In this document: positions 37,853 through 46,715 of the stretch, in pieces
Layout: each line of letters begins with the position of its first letter
How positions within the stretch are numbered: position 1 is the first letter of the stretch
Assembly (NCBI RefSeq): GCF_014897315.1
Contig: NZ_JABUYL010000002.1
Location: 186,001 to 250,000 of the forward strand
Origin: Proteus sp. FME41
GTDB taxonomy: Bacteria > Pseudomonadota > Gammaproteobacteria > Enterobacterales > Enterobacteriaceae
Length of the DNA stretch: 64,000 nucleotides
Direction: 5' to 3'
Made by a program: the position numbers and the translations under genes
The notes under the pieces: generated by a model
The model's database searches: none
Told to the model about the DNA's origin: nothing
Seen by the model: only the letters and a program-made list of their open reading frames with translations

Positions 37853-37890
37853 GAAAGGTCACGACGTTATACCGTTAAGTGACCTTTTTA
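37853..37890. terminator. Terminator between the LysR gene and the chemoreceptor gene
   Basis: AAAGGTCAC pairs with GTGACCTTT across a 16-base loop, with a T5 tail on the plus strand. Confidence 0.8.
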
Positions 37891-37912
37891 AATAAGTGAA
37901 TACAAGCGTGAA

Positions 37913-39463
37913 TTAATGACGGTTAATCTGAAAGTAATTCACTAAGTTATTAAGATTCAGTGCTTGTTCATTCAGTGAACCTGCGGCTGCTACAGATTCT
38001 TCTACTAATCCTGCATTTTGTTGCGTTGTTGAATCCAATTGGCTTATTGCATTGTTGATTTGTGAAATTCCATCACTTTGTTCATTACTGGCTTGTCCAA
38101 TTTCTCGTAATAATGCACTGATTTCTTCAACATCGGTGATCATTTTTTGGATTTGTAATCCAGCTTGTTCAACTAACGCCATCCCTTCTTGTGTTTGAGT
38201 TGATGAATTCTCGATAAGTGCGCGTATATCATTTGCAGAGTCTGCACTTTTTTGGGCTAATAACCGAACTTCACTGGCAACAACGGCAAAACCTTTACCG
38301 TGTTCACCCGCTCTTGCTGCTTCAACCGCCGCATTAAGGGCAAGAATATTTGTTTGGAATGCAATGGCATTGATTAGGTTTATAATATCGGACATTTGAG
38401 ATGAAGAGTTATTAATCGCTCTCATTTTTTCAGTCAACTGAAGCATCATTTCACCATTATGGTGTACCGCGATTTCTGTTTTTTCAGCAACGTCAATGGC
38501 ATCATGAGTATGCCCAGCGGTATTTTTAACCGTTGAGGTCATTTGCTCCATTGAGCTTGCGGTTTCTTCCACAGAGGTCGCTTGTTCTTCTGTTCTTGCT
38601 GCTAAATTTTGACTGCCTGCAGTAATTTGTTCTGCAGCAGATGAAATACTTTCAGCTCCATTTTGTACTTCTTGTACGACACTTAATAGGTGTGTTTTCA
38701 TTTCTGCTAACGATTGCAATAAAATTCCGGCTTCATCATGATAATTAGTATTAACGTTTTGTGTTAAATCACCGTTTGCTATCGCTTTAGCAAAGTTTAT
38801 CGCTTGATCTAATGGACGAGTAATTCCTTTAGTAATAAACCATCCCAAGATACTGCCAATAATAATGCTAACAATGGTTAATAAAACTAAAAATACACGC
38901 TTTTCAGCAAAGTCTTGTTCAACTGCATTGCCTGCATTATTCATTTTTTGGTTTTGTAATTCGATAAATTCTAATATTTTATTGCGATATTTAAGCTGAA
39001 TACTGGCAGTTTTAGTAATTAGCTCATTAACAGCCGCTTGTTTATTATCTTCACTAAACGCTTTCACCACAAAGTTTTGAGAAGTTATATATTGCTGCCG
39101 GATATCATAAACTTCTGCTAATATTTTTTTTGACTCTGTATCGTGTGCGGTTTCTTCTAACTCTTTAAGTAATTGAGCAACCTTAGCGGTGATCTCGGCT
39201 TTTTTACTCTCTTGCTCAGAAGCTAAACTGCCTTGCTCATCAAGCATAGTGAGTTGTTGAAATATAATAAATTCATTGAAATTATTAATCAGTAAATTGG
39301 CTTTGACTGTGGCGGGATAGATATCATCAACGACATCATGAATATCTTGATTCGCACTATTTAACCCCATTAATGCGAAACTAGAACCCAACATAATTAA
39401 CATCACAAATGTTGCAAATGCGATAGTTAACTTTGTACGAATTTTAATATTTTTAAAGAACAT
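37913..39463 (-). CDS. Methyl-accepting chemotaxis protein
   Basis: 516 residues: TM1 about residues 11-33, a four-helix-bundle-type periplasmic sensor (about 34-188), TM2 about 189-210, a HAMP domain ([19 protein letters not shown]), then the signalling domain with the conserved hairpin tip [41 protein letters not shown] (in two blocks). The C-terminus ends YFQINRH and lacks the NWETF pentapeptide that recruits CheR and CheB, so adaptation would rely on other receptors. Ligand unknown. A sigma-28 type promoter lies about 60-85 bases upstream, placing it in the flagellar class 3 regulon. Confidence 0.93.
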   Translation of the reverse strand: MFFKNIKIRTKLTIAFATFVMLIMLGSSFALMGLNSANQDIHDVVDDIYPATVKANLLINNFNEFIIFQQLTMLDEQGSLASEQESKKAEITAKVAQLLKELEETAHDTESKKILAEVYDIRQQYITSQNFVVKAFSEDNKQAAVNELITKTASIQLKYRNKILEFIELQNQKMNNAGNAVEQDFAEKRVFLVLLTIVSIIIGSILGWFITKGITRPLDQAINFAKAIANGDLTQNVNTNYHDEAGILLQSLAEMKTHLLSVVQEVQNGAESISSAAEQITAGSQNLAARTEEQATSVEETASSMEQMTSTVKNTAGHTHDAIDVAEKTEIAVHHNGEMMLQLTEKMRAINNSSSQMSDIINLINAIAFQTNILALNAAVEAARAGEHGKGFAVVASEVRLLAQKSADSANDIRALIENSSTQTQEGMALVEQAGLQIQKMITDVEEISALLREIGQASNEQSDGISQINNAISQLDSTTQQNAGLVEESVAAAGSLNEQALNLNNLVNYFQINRH

Positions 39464-39958
39464 GCTTAACCCTGGATAAATAATAATTAATAAGTATTAG
39501 TAACTTATTGAAGAACAGACAGTATCGGTAAGCAGTGGCAGAACTTTAGTCATTAAATGAAATAAAGACAGATAAAAAGGCTTGCATTGATTTTTAACAC
39601 ACTATTTTTAGTGTAAAAAAGAGATCTCCTTACTTTTTTTATCTAAATGTGCTTAGTGTTTGAGTTTCATTCAATTTTATAAAATTGAAAGATAAGTAAT
39701 GAATATTAATAAGATCCTTTATTTTTTGTTAACCATTGTTTATCTGGCTTTAATATTTGTTAATTAAATTCAGAGGACAGGAAGAAGAGAAAGGGAGACA
39801 AATGGTGATAGCTGATGGTTTAATTCATGCAATGTTAGATGATATCTCCTCTGAAATATTGTTGGTTATGATAAACTGAGTGGCTTGAATTAGGTCAAAG
39901 CTGGTGTGTTTTAGCTTCCCATATTTCTTATACTTAATTGATTTAAAGGTAACGCTGT
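39464..39958. other. Divergent intergenic region of the chemoreceptor and phosphatase genes
   Basis: About 495 bp without a firm gene. It contains the sigma-28 promoter at 39522-39548. A 25-residue frame at 39802-39879 has a GGGAG site but nothing else. Confidence 0.5.
39522..39548 (-). promoter_or_regulatory. Sigma-28 (FliA) promoter of the chemoreceptor gene
   Basis: Minus strand TAAA, exactly 15 bases, ACCGATAC, against the consensus TAAA-N15-GCCGATAA (six of eight in the -10 block). Confidence 0.7.
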
Positions 39959-40546
39959 ATGCGCAGTGTATTGATATTTTTGAGTGCGTTTATTTTAGGA
40001 TTCAGTCATATGGCATATTCAGATCAAACACTGGTTTTTATAAGACATGGTGAAAAGCCTGATAATGAAAGTGGGCAACTGACCTGTAAAGGATTAAATA
40101 GATCGCTCGCTTTACCTAGTGTGCTTATCAATCAATTTGGCAAGCCGGATGTATTATTTGCTGCTGCACCTAAGCAAAATAAATTAGGTAATTCATTGCG
40201 TTCCCTCCAAACCATTTCGCCTATCGCTATTGAAACGTCGTTACCTATTCATCTTCAATATCATGCTAAAGAGATAAAAGAATTACGTGAAGCGCTTCTG
40301 AGCCCGCAATATGAAAATTCAATTATTTTTATTGCATGGGAGCATGATAATTTAGTTAAAGTTGCGAGAGATATCATGAAACGAGAAGGGGGCGATCCTA
40401 AATTAATTCCTAAATGGAAGAGTCGTGATTTTGATAGTATCTATATCTTAAAAATAATCCGAGATGGCGATAAGAAAAGTATTGTATTTGAACAAAGACA
40501 ACAAGGGTTAAATGGCGTTTCGGATATTTGTGGTAATACACCTTAG
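39959..40546 (+). CDS. Periplasmic histidine-phosphatase superfamily protein
   Basis: 195 residues with a signal peptide ending MAYS. The catalytic RHG motif is in TLVFIRHGEKPD, with the second conserved His in FIAWEHDNLVKVA. This fits branch-1/2 histidine phosphatases of the small secreted type. The substrate is unknown; several cysteines near the ends (LTCKG, DICGNTP) may form a disulfide. AAAGGTAA lies upstream of the ATG. Confidence 0.8.
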   Translation: MRSVLIFLSAFILGFSHMAYSDQTLVFIRHGEKPDNESGQLTCKGLNRSLALPSVLINQFGKPDVLFAAAPKQNKLGNSLRSLQTISPIAIETSLPIHLQYHAKEIKELREALLSPQYENSIIFIAWEHDNLVKVARDIMKREGGDPKLIPKWKSRDFDSIYILKIIRDGDKKSIVFEQRQQGLNGVSDICGNTP

Positions 40547-40594
40547 GTTTGCTATTTATTTATTCAAACTAGCATTTATTATAATCTAGGCATG

Positions 40595-40615
40595 TATGGT
40601 TTATGGTTTATGGTT
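40595..40615 (+). repeat. Three tandem TATGGTT heptamers
   Basis: An exact 3 x 7-bp direct repeat 27 bases before the following gene. Confidence 0.8.
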
Positions 40616-40641
40616 TTTTAAGTATTAAATAAATTTTAAAC

Positions 40642-41262
40642 ATGAAACTCATGGACGAATGTTCGACGAAAGATTATTTCAGCCGATATAAGGTTTATAT
40701 GGACTATCAATTCAAATCATATAGTAAAAATAGCAATAAAAAATCACTGCCTATTTTTCTTATTTTTATTCCTTCAGGTATCTGGATAGCTTACATGTTT
40801 TGGTCAATAAGTTTACACCAGAGAGTCGTGATGTTTGAATGGTTTCCAAAATGGACTATTTCTATCACTTTTGCTGTTTTTCTAGGAATGATGGGGGGGA
40901 TTTGGAGTATTTTTCGCCGTCCGATAAAGCTCGCATTTAAACATTTTCTCTCGGCTGGATTTGCTGGTTTTATGTTAATCGTTCCCATGTTCGATATACT
41001 TACGTATTTACTTTCAAACAATACAATTCGCTATCAAACAGAATATGAAATTATATCACCAGGCCCTAGAACCAATAGATTTGGTCGATGTGAATATGGT
41101 ATATGGATAAAAGAAACTTATACTGTTCGATGGACATTATTTTGCATCAATAGTGCAAAATTAGAAACTCAGAACGGCGTCGATAAAGTGTGGGTCACAA
41201 CAAAAACGGGTCCTATTGGTTCATATATTGTTGATTATCAGTTCACACCATTTAATCCTTAA
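40642..41262 (+). CDS. Membrane protein of unknown function
   Basis: 206 residues. Hydrophobic segments at about residues 35-55, 68-90 and 95-125 suggest two or three transmembrane helices, followed by a soluble C-terminal domain of about 80 residues with two cysteines (GRCEYGIW, TLFCINS). No signal peptide and no recognised family. The start is uncertain, since no good ribosome site precedes the ATG. It is not obviously linked to either neighbour. Confidence 0.6.
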   Translation: MKLMDECSTKDYFSRYKVYMDYQFKSYSKNSNKKSLPIFLIFIPSGIWIAYMFWSISLHQRVVMFEWFPKWTISITFAVFLGMMGGIWSIFRRPIKLAFKHFLSAGFAGFMLIVPMFDILTYLLSNNTIRYQTEYEIISPGPRTNRFGRCEYGIWIKETYTVRWTLFCINSAKLETQNGVDKVWVTTKTGPIGSYIVDYQFTPFNP

Positions 41263-41418
41263 CTGTTACTTATATTTATTTTCGGTAATATGTCCATCGC
41301 TGATGGGAAATAGTGATAATTAATTTAAAAAACAATTTCTGAGATTATACAAAAATAGATTTAAAAAGTGCATAGCATTAATTATTTTATTTGGCTTTAC
41401 ATAAGAGTTAGTCAGTAT

Positions 41419-42294
41419 TTATATAAAAACAACACATCCATTGTCTCTTAATTTTTTTATTATTATTGGTTCTGTGGTGAAGTTGTTCCATCGTAAATCT
41501 AGTTTGGTGAGTTGCGTTAAATTAATCATACTTTCTGGTAATGTTGAAAGCTGGTTGGCACGTAAATCAATATATTGGATTGAGGATATCTCTCCAATCT
41601 CATTAGGTAACTGAGTTAATTGATTAAATCGAAGATTTAGTGTGGTAATATTTTTTAGTTTGGCGATATTAGGTGAAACTGAGCTAATTTTATTATTATT
41701 AAAATCTAATATTCTCACTTGTTCTAGGTGGTTAATATCATCAGGAATTTCAGTAATCTGATTATTCATTAAATGGATTTCACGAGCATTGATTAAATGT
41801 GAGATAGCCCCTGATATATCAGTAATTTGGTTATTATAGAGGCGTAATTCTTTAATTGCTTTTAAGGCTGTATAACTTTTAGGAATTTCTTTTAAATAAT
41901 TATCAGTCGCATTTAAATAGACTAATTTAGTCAACTCTGATAACGCATCAGGTAGTTGATTTATACCATTATCACTTAAATAAAGAAATTGTAATTTTGT
42001 TAATTTTCCTATTTCATCAATAATGTGGCTGATCTTGTTGTGCCCTAAATCAAGCATTTTTAATTGAGTCAATCTTTCTATTTCAATAGGAATATGAGTT
42101 AGTTGATTACAAGATAGGTTAAGAACATTGAGATTTTCACATTTAAGAATAGATAAAGGAAAGCGTGTCAATTTGTTATCATAAGCACTAATTACGGTAT
42201 AAAGAAAAGGTGATGTAATAAAGGAGTCTATTTCTTTATGGTCTGCTGAGTCTACGTTTAACTCTGCTTTTGATGTTGAGTGCTGATGTAACAT
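41419..42294 (-). CDS. Leucine-rich-repeat protein
   Basis: 291 residues, almost entirely eleven consecutive 23-residue leucine-rich repeats (about residues 32-285) of the bacterial type LxxLxLxxNxLxxLPxxIxxLT, for example NLNVLNLSCNQLTHIPIEI. The ~30-residue N-terminal part is polar with no signal peptide or transmembrane segment, so the protein is probably cytoplasmic or exported by a dedicated system. No enzymatic domain (such as an E3 ligase) follows the repeats. AAGGAA precedes the ATG. Such proteins bind other proteins; the partner is unknown. It ends next to the decayed CRISPR-Cas locus. Confidence 0.85.
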   Translation of the reverse strand: MLHQHSTSKAELNVDSADHKEIDSFITSPFLYTVISAYDNKLTRFPLSILKCENLNVLNLSCNQLTHIPIEIERLTQLKMLDLGHNKISHIIDEIGKLTKLQFLYLSDNGINQLPDALSELTKLVYLNATDNYLKEIPKSYTALKAIKELRLYNNQITDISGAISHLINAREIHLMNNQITEIPDDINHLEQVRILDFNNNKISSVSPNIAKLKNITTLNLRFNQLTQLPNEIGEISSIQYIDLRANQLSTLPESMINLTQLTKLDLRWNNFTTEPIIIKKLRDNGCVVFI

Positions 42295-42433
42295 TGATAT
42301 TTTCCTTTATTAAACCATCTATATACATTATTAGTTTGTTTTTTATTATACCGCTGCCATTTTAAAGCAAGTATGCAGTATTTTTGATGAATATGAAGAT
42401 AAAAGGTTTCCTTTAGGGGATTAATGGGGCTTG

Positions 42434-42868
42434 TTTACAGAGGCCGAAGAGTTACTTTTACGTTTAGGTATGGCGAATGGTTGTAGTGATTGAGTGATTA
42501 CATACACATTGAATCTGTAAAACCAATACCAAGTGATGTGAGAGAATAGACCTGTTTTATACGCCATAATCCCAAATTGCACCAGCGCTGTTTAACGTAA
42601 TTAGAAGGTCCTACTTAGCATAAAATCATGGTGTATTATACGCACGGAACTTTGAGTATCAATTGAGCAAAATTCAGCTGAAAGTAAGTGGCCCTGTATT
42701 AATGTGCAAAGTTTATCAACATCTTCTGAATCTCAGCTATGTCATAAATTTATGCTTTTTATTCAATACGATAAGTCGAGTTTGCAATTGGATAATATCA
42801 ACACATGTTCTTACTATGAATTGAGCCAGAAAGAAAAAGGAAAGCAGGTTTTTGTACCTTGGTTTTAA
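42434..42868 (+). pseudogene. cas6f: Remnant of cas6f (csy4), type I-F crRNA endonuclease
   Basis: Conceptual translation in shifting frames recovers Cas6f. Bases 42496-42540 give DYIHIESVKPIPSDV, the conserved central block. After an in-frame TAG (42547) the same frame continues FIRHNPKLHQRC to a TAA (42598). A second frame, open from 42656 and clearly Cas6f-like from about 42683, gives SKWPCINVQSLSTSSE, then KFMLFIQYD and an end SYYELSQ...FVPWF with the TAA at 42866-42868. Intact Cas6f proteins end [CY]YGLS...VPWF and carry S-L-S-T and L-F-I blocks in this order. The N-terminal part (before 42434) is missing, and the catalytic residues cannot be placed. At least one frameshift and two stops make it non-functional. 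Confidence 0.85.
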
Positions 42869-43019
42869 CCTAAGTATTCAAAGGTTATACCCTTTATTTT
42901 TTGCTCTTTTAAAATCGTAATAAAAACAACAAGCTATATGCAGGCACTTTTAATAAGGTAAAAGTAGTTAAACCTTATTAACACTTTGCTGTAGCTTGTT
43001 TTTTTGTGATAATGCTATT
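42869..43019 (+). promoter_or_regulatory. CRISPR leader with hairpin and promoter
   Basis: AT-rich leader directly before the first repeat. AACAAGCTA (42928-42936) pairs with TAGCTTGTT (42992-43000) and encloses a second stem TTAATAAGGT / ACCTTATTAA; a T run follows, as in a terminator. A promoter-like TTGCTG-N16-GATAAT (42986-43013) would start transcription at about the first repeat. Confidence 0.6.
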
Positions 43020-44007
43020 GTTCACTGCCGCATAGGCAGCTTAGAAAAACGAGGGCAAGGGTTCCTGTTTTGTCGGGTAGTTCACTGCCGCATAGGCAGC
43101 TTAGAAACTCGAACAAGCAATCCTTTTGAGTCCTCTTCCGTTCACTGCCGCATAGGCAGCTTAGAAATAACAGATGCATCATAAATTCGACCTGCATAAG
43201 TTCACTGCCGCATAGGCAGCTTAGAAATTGATCACGGTGATAACGAACTCGACGAGTTAGTTCACTGCCGCATAGGCAGCTTAGAAATGACACAAACAAG
43301 CCTTCAAGTTGCCATTAGTGTTCACTGCCGCATAGGCAGCTTAGAAAACATCGGAAAATGGCAGAGGTTGAACTTGCTGGTTCACTGCCGCATAGGCAGC
43401 TTAGAAACGTGTTGAAGCGCCGACAGAAAACACGACTGCGTTCACTGCCGCATAGGCAGCTTAGAAATTTTGATAACCAATAACTTTTCACGTCTTTTAG
43501 TTCACTGCCGCATAGGCAGCTTAGAAACATAGATGAAAGCACTTCGTAGGTATAACCTTGTTCACTGCCGCATAGGCAGCTTAGAAAGGTGGAATAAATC
43601 CACCCAGAGGGGTATCGGGGTTCACTGCCGCATAGGCAGCTTAGAAATATCAGACAAAATCGAGCAACTCGAAAGGCAAGTTCACTGCCGCATAGGCAGC
43701 TTAGAAATGCTGTTAATTATGAACAATCATGCAGTGCCAGTTCACTGCCGCATAGGCAGCTTAGAAATCCCTAGGGGAGTTGTAATTAGAAAACATAGTG
43801 TTCACTGCCGCATAGGCAGCTTAGAAAAGTTAGATAAAAAAACGCCACATTTACTATCAGTTCACTGCCGCATAGGCAGCTTAGAAACGACGGAAAATTA
43901 AAATCAGTTAATTAGTTTCGTTCACTGCCGCATAGGCAGCTTAGAAATCGCTATGGAATGGGGAAACGTCTCAATATCAGTTCACTGCTGCATAACTAAC
44001 TGGATAA
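43020..44007 (+). CRISPR. Type I-F CRISPR array, 16 spacers, orphan
   Basis: Sixteen identical 28-bp repeats (GTTCACTGCCGCATAGGCAG, then CTTAGAAA) at 43020 and every 60 bp to 43920, separated by sixteen 32-bp spacers. A seventeenth unit at 43980 keeps the first ~16 bases with one change and then diverges; this degenerate terminal repeat marks the trailer end, so the leader is on the left and transcription is rightward. The repeat carries the GCCGCATAGGC hairpin of I-F repeats, the Cas6f processing substrate. No intact cas gene is present on either side. Spacer sources were not identified. Confidence 0.97.
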
Positions 44008-44088
44008 TCTACTATCCAGCTTGCTGTGACGATCTCTTTTACGGATAAAGGTTTAGTTTATCTTGCTATTTTTGATGTTCCATTATTT

Positions 44089-44127
44089 TAGGCACCTCAA
44101 AAACTATAAAGGTTAACGAGGTGCCTA
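44089..44127. repeat. 10-bp inverted repeat downstream of the array
   Basis: TAGGCACCTC pairs perfectly with GAGGTGCCTA across 19 bases. There is no T run, so its role is unknown. Confidence 0.5.
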
Positions 44128-44192
44128 ATAAAGCGCCTAAAAGATTTTAAATTAATTAGTTGGCTTCAGAATAGCAGGACAATTTGAGGGCA

Positions 44193-44228
44193 TAAAAAAG
44201 CCCGCACGACTTACGTCTTGCGGACTCT
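44193..44228 (-). terminator. Terminator of ssrA
   Basis: Minus strand AGTCCGCAAGAC, GTAA, GTCGTGCGGGCT, then TTTTTT. Confidence 0.9.
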
Positions 44229-44272
44229 TAGAACTTCATCAAATGACTCTGGTAATCACTGATGGAGAATTT

Positions 44273-44639
44273 TGGTGGAGCTGGCGGGAGTTGAACCCGC
44301 GTCCGAAATTTCTACATCCTCGGTACTACATGCTTAGTCTATCTTTAATTTCACTTACCCACTGCGGATAGACGCGCTATGAATAAGCTAGCTTGATTAA
44401 GTTTAACGCTTTGACCCCAAGCTAGGTCTCCACGCGATCTCTTTTGGGTTTGACCTCTCTTGATCCCCGTCTTAAGAGCGGAAGCTAGGGAGAGAGGGCT
44501 CTAAGCAGGTTATTAAGCTGCTAGTGCTTCGTACTGATTGTCGTTTGCGACTATCTTTTTTGCGGCTTTTTACGAGGCCAACCGCCCCTCGGCATGCACC
44601 TTGGGTTTCGCAAATCCCGTCGAATCCAGAATCAGCCCC
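44273..44639 (-). ncRNA. ssrA: Transfer-messenger RNA
   Basis: 367 nt on the minus strand from GGGGCTGATTCTGGATTCGA at the 5' end to a tRNA-like 3' end with GGTTCAACTCCCGCCAGCTC and CACCA. The tag reading frame at 44513-44548 starts at the GCA resume codon and encodes ANDNQYEALAA before TAA. tmRNA with SmpB rescues stalled ribosomes and marks the nascent chain for degradation by ClpXP and other proteases. It lies 60 bp after smpB in the same direction. The tmRNA 3' end is a common integration site, but no integrase or duplicated end was found here. Confidence 0.98.
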
Positions 44640-44698
44640 AAGTTGTTGAAAGCGAGTATATCAGAAAAATACTTGTAATAGCTAGTACTTAACGTAAT

Positions 44699-45181
44699 TT
44701 AGCGGTTAGCATTTTTCATAATACGTGCTTTGTCTAAATTCCACTCACGATCTTTAATGGTATCGCGTTTATCGTGTTCTTTTTTACCTTTGGCAACGCC
44801 AATTTTAATTTTACACCACGCGTTTTTCCAATAAAGAGAAAGAGCAACGACGGTGTAACCATCACGGTTAATCTGACCATAAAGGTTATCAAGTTCACGT
44901 TGTTTTAATAATAGTTTACGGGTACGTGTTGGGTCACAAACGACATGGCTTGATGCAACATTTAAAGGAGTAATAGTTGCACCAAAAAGATAAGCTTCGC
45001 CATCACGCATGATAACATAGCTATCACTGATGTTTGCTTTACCTGCACGCAGTGATTTAACTTCCCAGCCTTGTAACGACAGGCCCGCTTCAATCTCATC
45101 TTCGATGAAATATTCATGGCGAGCACGTTTGTTTAACGCAATGGTCGCAGAACCAGGTTTGTGTGATTTTTTCTTTGTCAT
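44699..45181 (-). CDS. smpB: SsrA-binding protein SmpB
   Basis: 160 residues from the ATG at 45181 ([20 protein letters not shown]), close to E. coli SmpB over its full length, with the OB-fold core ([26 protein letters not shown]) and the basic C-terminal tail ([25 protein letters not shown]). It delivers tmRNA to stalled ribosomes. An in-frame ATG nine codons earlier is not supported. Same strand as ssrA. Confidence 0.97.
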   Translation of the reverse strand: MTKKKSHKPGSATIALNKRARHEYFIEDEIEAGLSLQGWEVKSLRAGKANISDSYVIMRDGEAYLFGATITPLNVASSHVVCDPTRTRKLLLKQRELDNLYGQINRDGYTVVALSLYWKNAWCKIKIGVAKGKKEHDKRDTIKDREWNLDKARIMKNANR

Positions 45182-45336
45182 AATGTCCACATTATACTGT
45201 ATGAGCAATAGAAAGAAATCATTTAACCGACTGTTTTCTTTTCAATTGCATAAAACTTAAGCTATATTCCATTAGATTTTTAATTAGTCACTGTTCAATG
45301 ATATGATCCATACAGTGTTGTCGTACAGGAATAACT

Positions 45337-45771
45337 ATGCCTCAGATTAGTCGATCTGCTCTTGTCCCTTTTAGCACAGAGCAAATGTTTAAACTGGTTA
45401 ATGATGTTCTTACTTATCCTGATTTTCTACCAGGATGCGTTGGAAGTAAACTGATCAAAAGCACACCAGAAGAAATGATTGCATCAATAAATGTCTCTAA
45501 AGCGGGAATTAGTAAAACATTTACTACCCATAACTTTTTAAAGACCAATGAACGTGTTGATATGCGTCTTGTTGATGGCCCCTTTCGTAAATTAACGGGA
45601 GGATGGGTGTTTACCGCATTAGATGATAATGCGTGTAAGATAGAATTTCAGCTAGACTTTGAGTTCACTAATAAATTAATTGAGTTAGCCTTTGGTCGTA
45701 TATTTAAAGATTTAACGAGCAATATGGTACAGGCGTTTACTCACAGAGCGAAAGAGATCTATCGTGACTAA
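45337..45771 (+). CDS. ratA: RatA, START-domain protein (ribosome association toxin / coenzyme Q protein family)
   Basis: 144 residues of the polyketide cyclase/START fold: [33 protein letters not shown] and a C-terminal helix [13 protein letters not shown]. coli RatA was reported to block 70S ribosome assembly; relatives (COQ10) bind ubiquinone, and the toxin role is debated. It overlaps the start of the next gene by eight bases, so the pair is coupled. It is divergent from smpB, as in E. coli. Confidence 0.93.
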   Translation: MPQISRSALVPFSTEQMFKLVNDVLTYPDFLPGCVGSKLIKSTPEEMIASINVSKAGISKTFTTHNFLKTNERVDMRLVDGPFRKLTGGWVFTALDDNACKIEFQLDFEFTNKLIELAFGRIFKDLTSNMVQAFTHRAKEIYRD

Positions 45772-46057
45772 AATATGGGTAGAGGTAACTTATGCGTTAC
45801 CCGATAAACAGTATCTTATCCCTGTAGAATTAACGCTAGGGGATACTGTAGAACAAGCTATTGTCGCTTCAAATATCTTAACGATTTGTAGTGATATTGA
45901 TTTAGCTAAAAACAAGGTAGGTATTTATAGCCGACCTGCAAAACTGAGTGATAATGTCCAAGAGGGCGATAGAGTTGAAATATATCGACCTTTAATTGCT
46001 GATCCTAAAGAAATGCGTCGTAAACGTGCTGAAAAATCACGACAAAAAGCAGATTAG
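45764..46057 (+). CDS. ratB: RnfH/RatB ubiquitin-like fold protein
   Basis: 97 residues with a beta-grasp core: [55 protein letters not shown], and a basic tail [16 protein letters not shown]. It matches the RnfH/UPF0125 family, E. coli RatB (YfjF). Called an antitoxin by gene pairing, though that role is not well established. Translationally coupled to ratA. Confidence 0.92.
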   Translation: MTKIWVEVTYALPDKQYLIPVELTLGDTVEQAIVASNILTICSDIDLAKNKVGIYSRPAKLSDNVQEGDRVEIYRPLIADPKEMRRKRAEKSRQKAD

Positions 46058-46151
46058 TGACATTAATATTGAGTTGAGTGATTTTGCTTTGGTGTAGTTT
46101 AATGGTAGACAGAGACAAAGACAGCACAACTATAAAATAACGACTTTTTAT

Positions 46152-46184
46152 AAAAACACACCCCAACGTGAACGTATGGGGTGC
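46152..46184 (-). terminator. Terminator of bamE
   Basis: Minus strand CACCCCA, 11-base loop, TGGGGTG, then TGTTTTTAT. Confidence 0.7.
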
Positions 46185-46239
46185 AATTCATTTTTGCCAA
46201 TCTTATACAAAACACCTTTTTCTTAGTGTAATGGCGACC

Positions 46240-46602
46240 TTATGCTTTTGTTGCAGGCGCTGAGAAGTTAGGCATATTACCTTGCTTGTCAATCTTAGTC
46301 AGTATGCCATTACTATCAAAAGTGAGCGTCAGAGTCTCTTGACGTACTTCCTGATGACCAGGCTCTTCACGGAAAACATAATACCAAGTTTGGCTTCCGA
46401 AAGGATCTTTAAGCATTGGCGTACCAAGGGCAAATTGAACTTGCTGTTGTGTCATTCCCTGCTGAACTTTTGCGACTTCGGCTGGTGTTAAATAATTTCC
46501 CTGATTGATATCTGGGTGATAAACCAGTCTCTCGAACATAGAGCAACCTGAAGTCATTACGACTAAAGATAAGGCGGCAACTTTTAACAGTTTAAAACGC
46601 AT
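46240..46602 (-). CDS. bamE: BamE, outer-membrane assembly lipoprotein
   Basis: 120 residues with a lipobox (MTSGC, Cys20) and the SmpA/OmlA fold: [55 protein letters not shown] in several blocks typical of BamE. It is part of the BamABCDE complex that inserts beta-barrel proteins into the outer membrane. Gene order ratAB-bamE-recN is as in E. coli. AAGGAAT precedes the start. Confidence 0.96.
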   Translation of the reverse strand: MRFKLLKVAALSLVVMTSGCSMFERLVYHPDINQGNYLTPAEVAKVQQGMTQQQVQFALGTPMLKDPFGSQTWYYVFREEPGHQEVRQETLTLTFDSNGILTKIDKQGNMPNFSAPATKA

Positions 46603-46715
46603 GGTTATTACATTCCTTTTAGGGTCATTGTGACGATGATAATCGACAACGCAGCAATTGAAAACCTTTCACGCTCTGCCTATGACCTTAAATCTCAATA
46701 AAAGTTTGTTAATCG

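Noticed and set aside
39802-39879. 25-codon ORF with a GGGAG ribosome site
   Set aside because: No promoter, terminator or hydrophobic pattern; no support beyond the ribosome site.
41419-42294. LRR protein as a YopM-like effector linked to the orphan ExsA
   Set aside because: No secretion signal can be seen, 23-residue repeats of this kind are common in unrelated bacterial proteins, and it is 36 kb from exsA.
43048-43079. First spacer read backwards gives PDKTGTLAL, like a P-type ATPase motif
   Set aside because: Only nine residues, the next position is not the usual Thr, and one frame of a 32-base spacer gives such matches by chance.
43015-43901. Open reading frames across the CRISPR array on both strands (repeated VHCRIGSLE or FLSCLCGSE)
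   Set aside because: They are translations of the 60-bp repeat-spacer period, which is a multiple of three.
44000-44272. Possible genomic-island attachment site at the ssrA 3' end
   Set aside because: No integrase, no duplicated ssrA end and no direct repeats were seen between the array and ssrA.
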